A DNA stretch of 7,413 bases from Prevotellaceae bacterium (lineage in GTDB: Bacteria > Bacteroidota > Bacteroidia > Bacteroidales > UBA932), in contig JAIRLC010000073.1 in the NCBI GenBank assembly GCA_031259645.1, positions 1 to 7,413 of the forward strand, given 5' to 3'. This document shows, one piece after another, positions 6,267 through 7,413 of the stretch. A model generated the notes under the pieces. That model had not been told where the DNA came from and searched no databases. It saw only the letters and a list, made by a program, of their open reading frames with translations. The position numbers and the translations under genes are program-made. Position 1 is the stretch's first letter. Each line of letters starts with the position of its first letter.

Positions 6267-6377
6267 GGCGTTAAGCGAGCTGATGGGATTAAGTGATTAG
6301 GCGATTAAGTGATTAAGAAAATGCCTGTTTTACTGCCACTGTCTTTCCTTTCTCCCTTTCCCCGTTCTCCGTTTCCC
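6235..6377. repeat. 15-bp perfect inverted repeat spanning the end of the oxidoreductase gene
   Basis: GGGAAACGGAGAACG (6235-6249), inside the last codons, is the exact reverse complement of 6363-6377. The arms enclose 113 bp that includes the stop codon (6264-6266), an 8-bp tandem repeat and a pyrimidine-rich tract. It could be a long-loop RNA stem, the ends of a small non-coding element, or an inverted duplication. Confidence 0.6.
6287..6318 (+). repeat. Short tandem repeat, 4 x 8 bp (GATTAAGT-like)
   Basis: Four consecutive octamers read GATTAAGT, GATTAGGC, GATTAAGT, GATTAAGA; equivalently, two copies of a 16-bp unit. It lies 20 bp past the oxidoreductase stop, inside the inverted repeat. 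The preceding bases (6249-6277) show a similar degenerate GTAAAGC-like periodicity, so the tandem tract probably extends back into the gene end. Confidence 0.7.
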
Positions 6378-6390
6378 GACAAATAGCCAC

Positions 6391-6416
6391 ATTAACATTG
6401 TGCATTGTTAATTTTT
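6391..6416 (+). terminator. Possible terminator downstream of the oxidoreductase
   Basis: ATTAACA (6391-6397) pairs perfectly with TGTTAAT (6406-6412) around an 8-nt loop and runs into TTTTT ending at 6416. The stem is only 7 AT-rich pairs, so strength is doubtful. It sits just before the first long repeat unit. Confidence 0.35.
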
Positions 6417-6418
6417 AA

Positions 6419-6756
6419 GGCAACTATATACGACTTTACGCCAAAATCGATGGTAGATGAAAATCCCGTTAGGGATTTCAGTCCGGTAGAAAAACGCGGA
6501 AAATTAGCCCGCGCATGCCGTCAGGTATGCGGACAAATACCGCGTTTTTAATTCCGGCCTGTTTCCGCGCGGAACAACGACCTCGTCATGTTTCATCGCC
6601 GGTTTTCCGCGCGGGTTTCCCTCGCGCATGCCCACCCCGGGTGGCGGGCGCTCCGCACCCTTACCCGGGGCTACCGATATTGTTTCCCGCCGGGAAACAA
6701 ACGCCGGGTATGTTAAAAATAGGTAGTAAACTATAGACTTTCAGATAATAGATAAA
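6419..6756. repeat. Long multi-hairpin repeat, unit 1 (338 bp)
   Basis: First of a head-to-tail array starting GGCAACTATATACGAC. The order of inverted repeats is: AAATCCC-GTTA-GGGATTT (6461-6478); an outer stem AAAAACGCGG (6490-6499) with CCGCGTTTTT (6540-6549), flanked by pairing CCGG at 6483-6486 and 6554-6557, enclosing CGCATGCC-GTCA-GGTATGCG (6512-6531); palindrome TTCCGCGCGGAA (6563-6574); CCCCGGGT (6635-6642) with ACCCGGGG (6663-6670); and GTTTCCC-GCC-GGGAAAC (6682-6698). A 46-bp AT-rich linker closes the unit. Its ORFs are by-products of GC-rich repeat sequence. It belongs to the GC-rich hairpin-mosaic intergenic repeats seen in Bacteroidota genomes; no mobility gene is present. Confidence 0.9.
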
Positions 6757-7094
6757 GGCAATTATATACGACTTTACACCAAAATCGATGGTAGATGAAA
6801 ATCCCAGCGGGATTTCAGTCCGGTAGAAAAACGCGGGAAATTAGCCCGCGCATGCCGTCAGGTATGCGTACAAATACCGCGTTTTTTAATTCTGGCCTGT
6901 TTCCGCGCGGAACAACGACCTCGTCATGTTTCATCGCCGGTTCTCCGCGCGGGTTTTCCTGCGCGCATGCCCACCCCGGGTGGCGGGCGCTCCGCACCCT
7001 TACCCGGGGCTACCGATATTGTTTCCCGCCGGTAAACAAACGCCGGGTATGTTAAAAATAGGTAGTAAACTATAGATTTTCAGATATATATAAA
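6757..7094. repeat. Long multi-hairpin repeat, unit 2 (338 bp)
   Basis: A near-identical second copy of exactly the same length. The first hairpin keeps its stem but changes its loop from GTTA to AGC (AAATCCC 6799-6805, GGGATTT 6809-6815); the lost base is balanced by one extra T at 6882-6887. The alternative hairpin CGCGGG-AAATTAG-CCCGCG (6832-6850) is a perfect 6-bp stem here against 5 bp in unit 1. GTTTCCC-GCC-GGTAAAC (7021-7037) has one mismatch. The other palindromes are retained. Confidence 0.9.
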
Positions 7095-7303
7095 TGCAAT
7101 TATATACGACTTTACACCAAAATCGATGGTAGATAAAAATCCCAGCGGGATTTCCGCTCGGTAGAAAACCGTGGGAAATTATCCCGCGCATGCCGTCAGG
7201 TATGCGTACAAATACCGCGTTTTTAATTCCGGCCTGTTTCCGCGCGGAACAACGACCTTGTCATGTTTCATCGCCGGTTTTCCGCGCGGGTTTTCCTCGC
7301 GCA
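7095..7303. repeat. Long multi-hairpin repeat, unit 3, proximal part
   Basis: The third copy matches units 1 and 2 from TGCAATTATATACGAC to CTCGCGCAT at 7303, then departs completely. The first hairpin has the unit 2 loop AGC (7137-7153). The next stem reads CGTGGG-AAATTAT-CCCGCG, converting one G-C pair to a G-U pair. Compared with unit 2 it is more diverged around 7154-7180. Confidence 0.88.
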
Positions 7304-7413
7304 TCCTCCACCGTAGGGCGTTGCCCTACGCTATTGATAACGGAGCTTCGCTCCTCCCCGTCCGTAAGCTAAAGCATACGGTTAATAAAGTAGCGTCGCT
7401 GCGTGACTGCCAC
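7304..7413. repeat. Replacement hairpin module at the distal end of unit 3
   Basis: Where units 1 and 2 carry the CCCCGGGT/ACCCGGGG stem and GTTTCCC hairpin, this copy has CGTAGGGC-GTT-GCCCTACG (7312-7330), the linker CTATTGATAA, then GGAGC-TTC-GCTCC (7342-7354) and CCGTA/TACGG (7362-7366 and 7377-7381). The linker corresponds to CTACCGATATT in units 1 and 2, so the architecture stem-linker-hairpin is kept with different sequences. The module may continue beyond the window. Confidence 0.75.

Noticed and set aside
6515..7372. ORFs inside the long repeats (6515-6736, 6795-7055, 7190-7372 plus; 6815-6997, 7000-7191 minus)
   Set aside because: They recur only because the DNA repeats. They are made of palindromic sequence, differ in reading frame between copies and show no domain, so they are treated as spurious.
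6419..7413. CRISPR array
   Set aside because: Units are 338 bp with no short repeat-spacer periodicity and no cas gene nearby.
6419..7413. Insertion sequence
   Set aside because: No transposase ORF and no terminal inverted repeats with target duplication; a non-autonomous repeat is the most that can be said.

Overview
The window looks like chromosomal DNA of a Bacteroidota, most likely Bacteroidales, organism. Three things point there: the gene families (a DUF2723 membrane protein, DUF4271, a Bacteroidales-type HemD, and a COG2509 flavoprotein), candidate promoters with the Bacteroides -7 box TAnnTTTG, and the lack of clear Shine-Dalgarno sequences. Genus cannot be fixed from this stretch.

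Layout. (1) Positions 1-1781, minus strand: the first 593 codons of a DUF2723 polytopic membrane protein that runs off the left edge. (2) 1782-1922: a 141-bp divergent promoter region. (3) 1923-4051, plus strand: a tight four-gene cluster of a YciH/SUI1-type initiation factor, a DUF4271 membrane protein, hemD (uroporphyrinogen-III synthase) and rnpA (RNase P protein). Gaps are 2 bp, 4 bp and a 4-bp ATGA overlap. An extra promoter-like site inside the end of the DUF4271 gene could drive hemD-rnpA alone. (4) 4052-4697: about 650 bp without a protein gene. It starts with a likely rnpA terminator, continues as very AT-rich DNA with a 16-bp inverted repeat and two copies of a 15-bp sequence, and ends in a 240-nt stretch with strong nested RNA-type pairing that may be an undescribed structured RNA. 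(5) 4698-6266: a COG2509 NAD(P)/FAD-dependent oxidoreductase that appears to start at TTG. (6) 6267-7413: intergenic repeats. A 15-bp inverted repeat straddles the stop codon, followed by an 8-bp tandem repeat, a terminator-like hairpin, and a tandem array of 338-bp GC-rich multi-hairpin units (two full, a third whose distal half is replaced by different hairpins).

Functionally the genes are housekeeping: translation initiation, haem/tetrapyrrole synthesis, tRNA 5' maturation, a probable glycosyltransferase of the cell envelope and a flavoprotein of unknown substrate. The unusual content is non-coding: the candidate RNA at 4381-4618 and the repeat array at 6419-7413, where differences between copies tend to preserve stems while loops or whole hairpins change.
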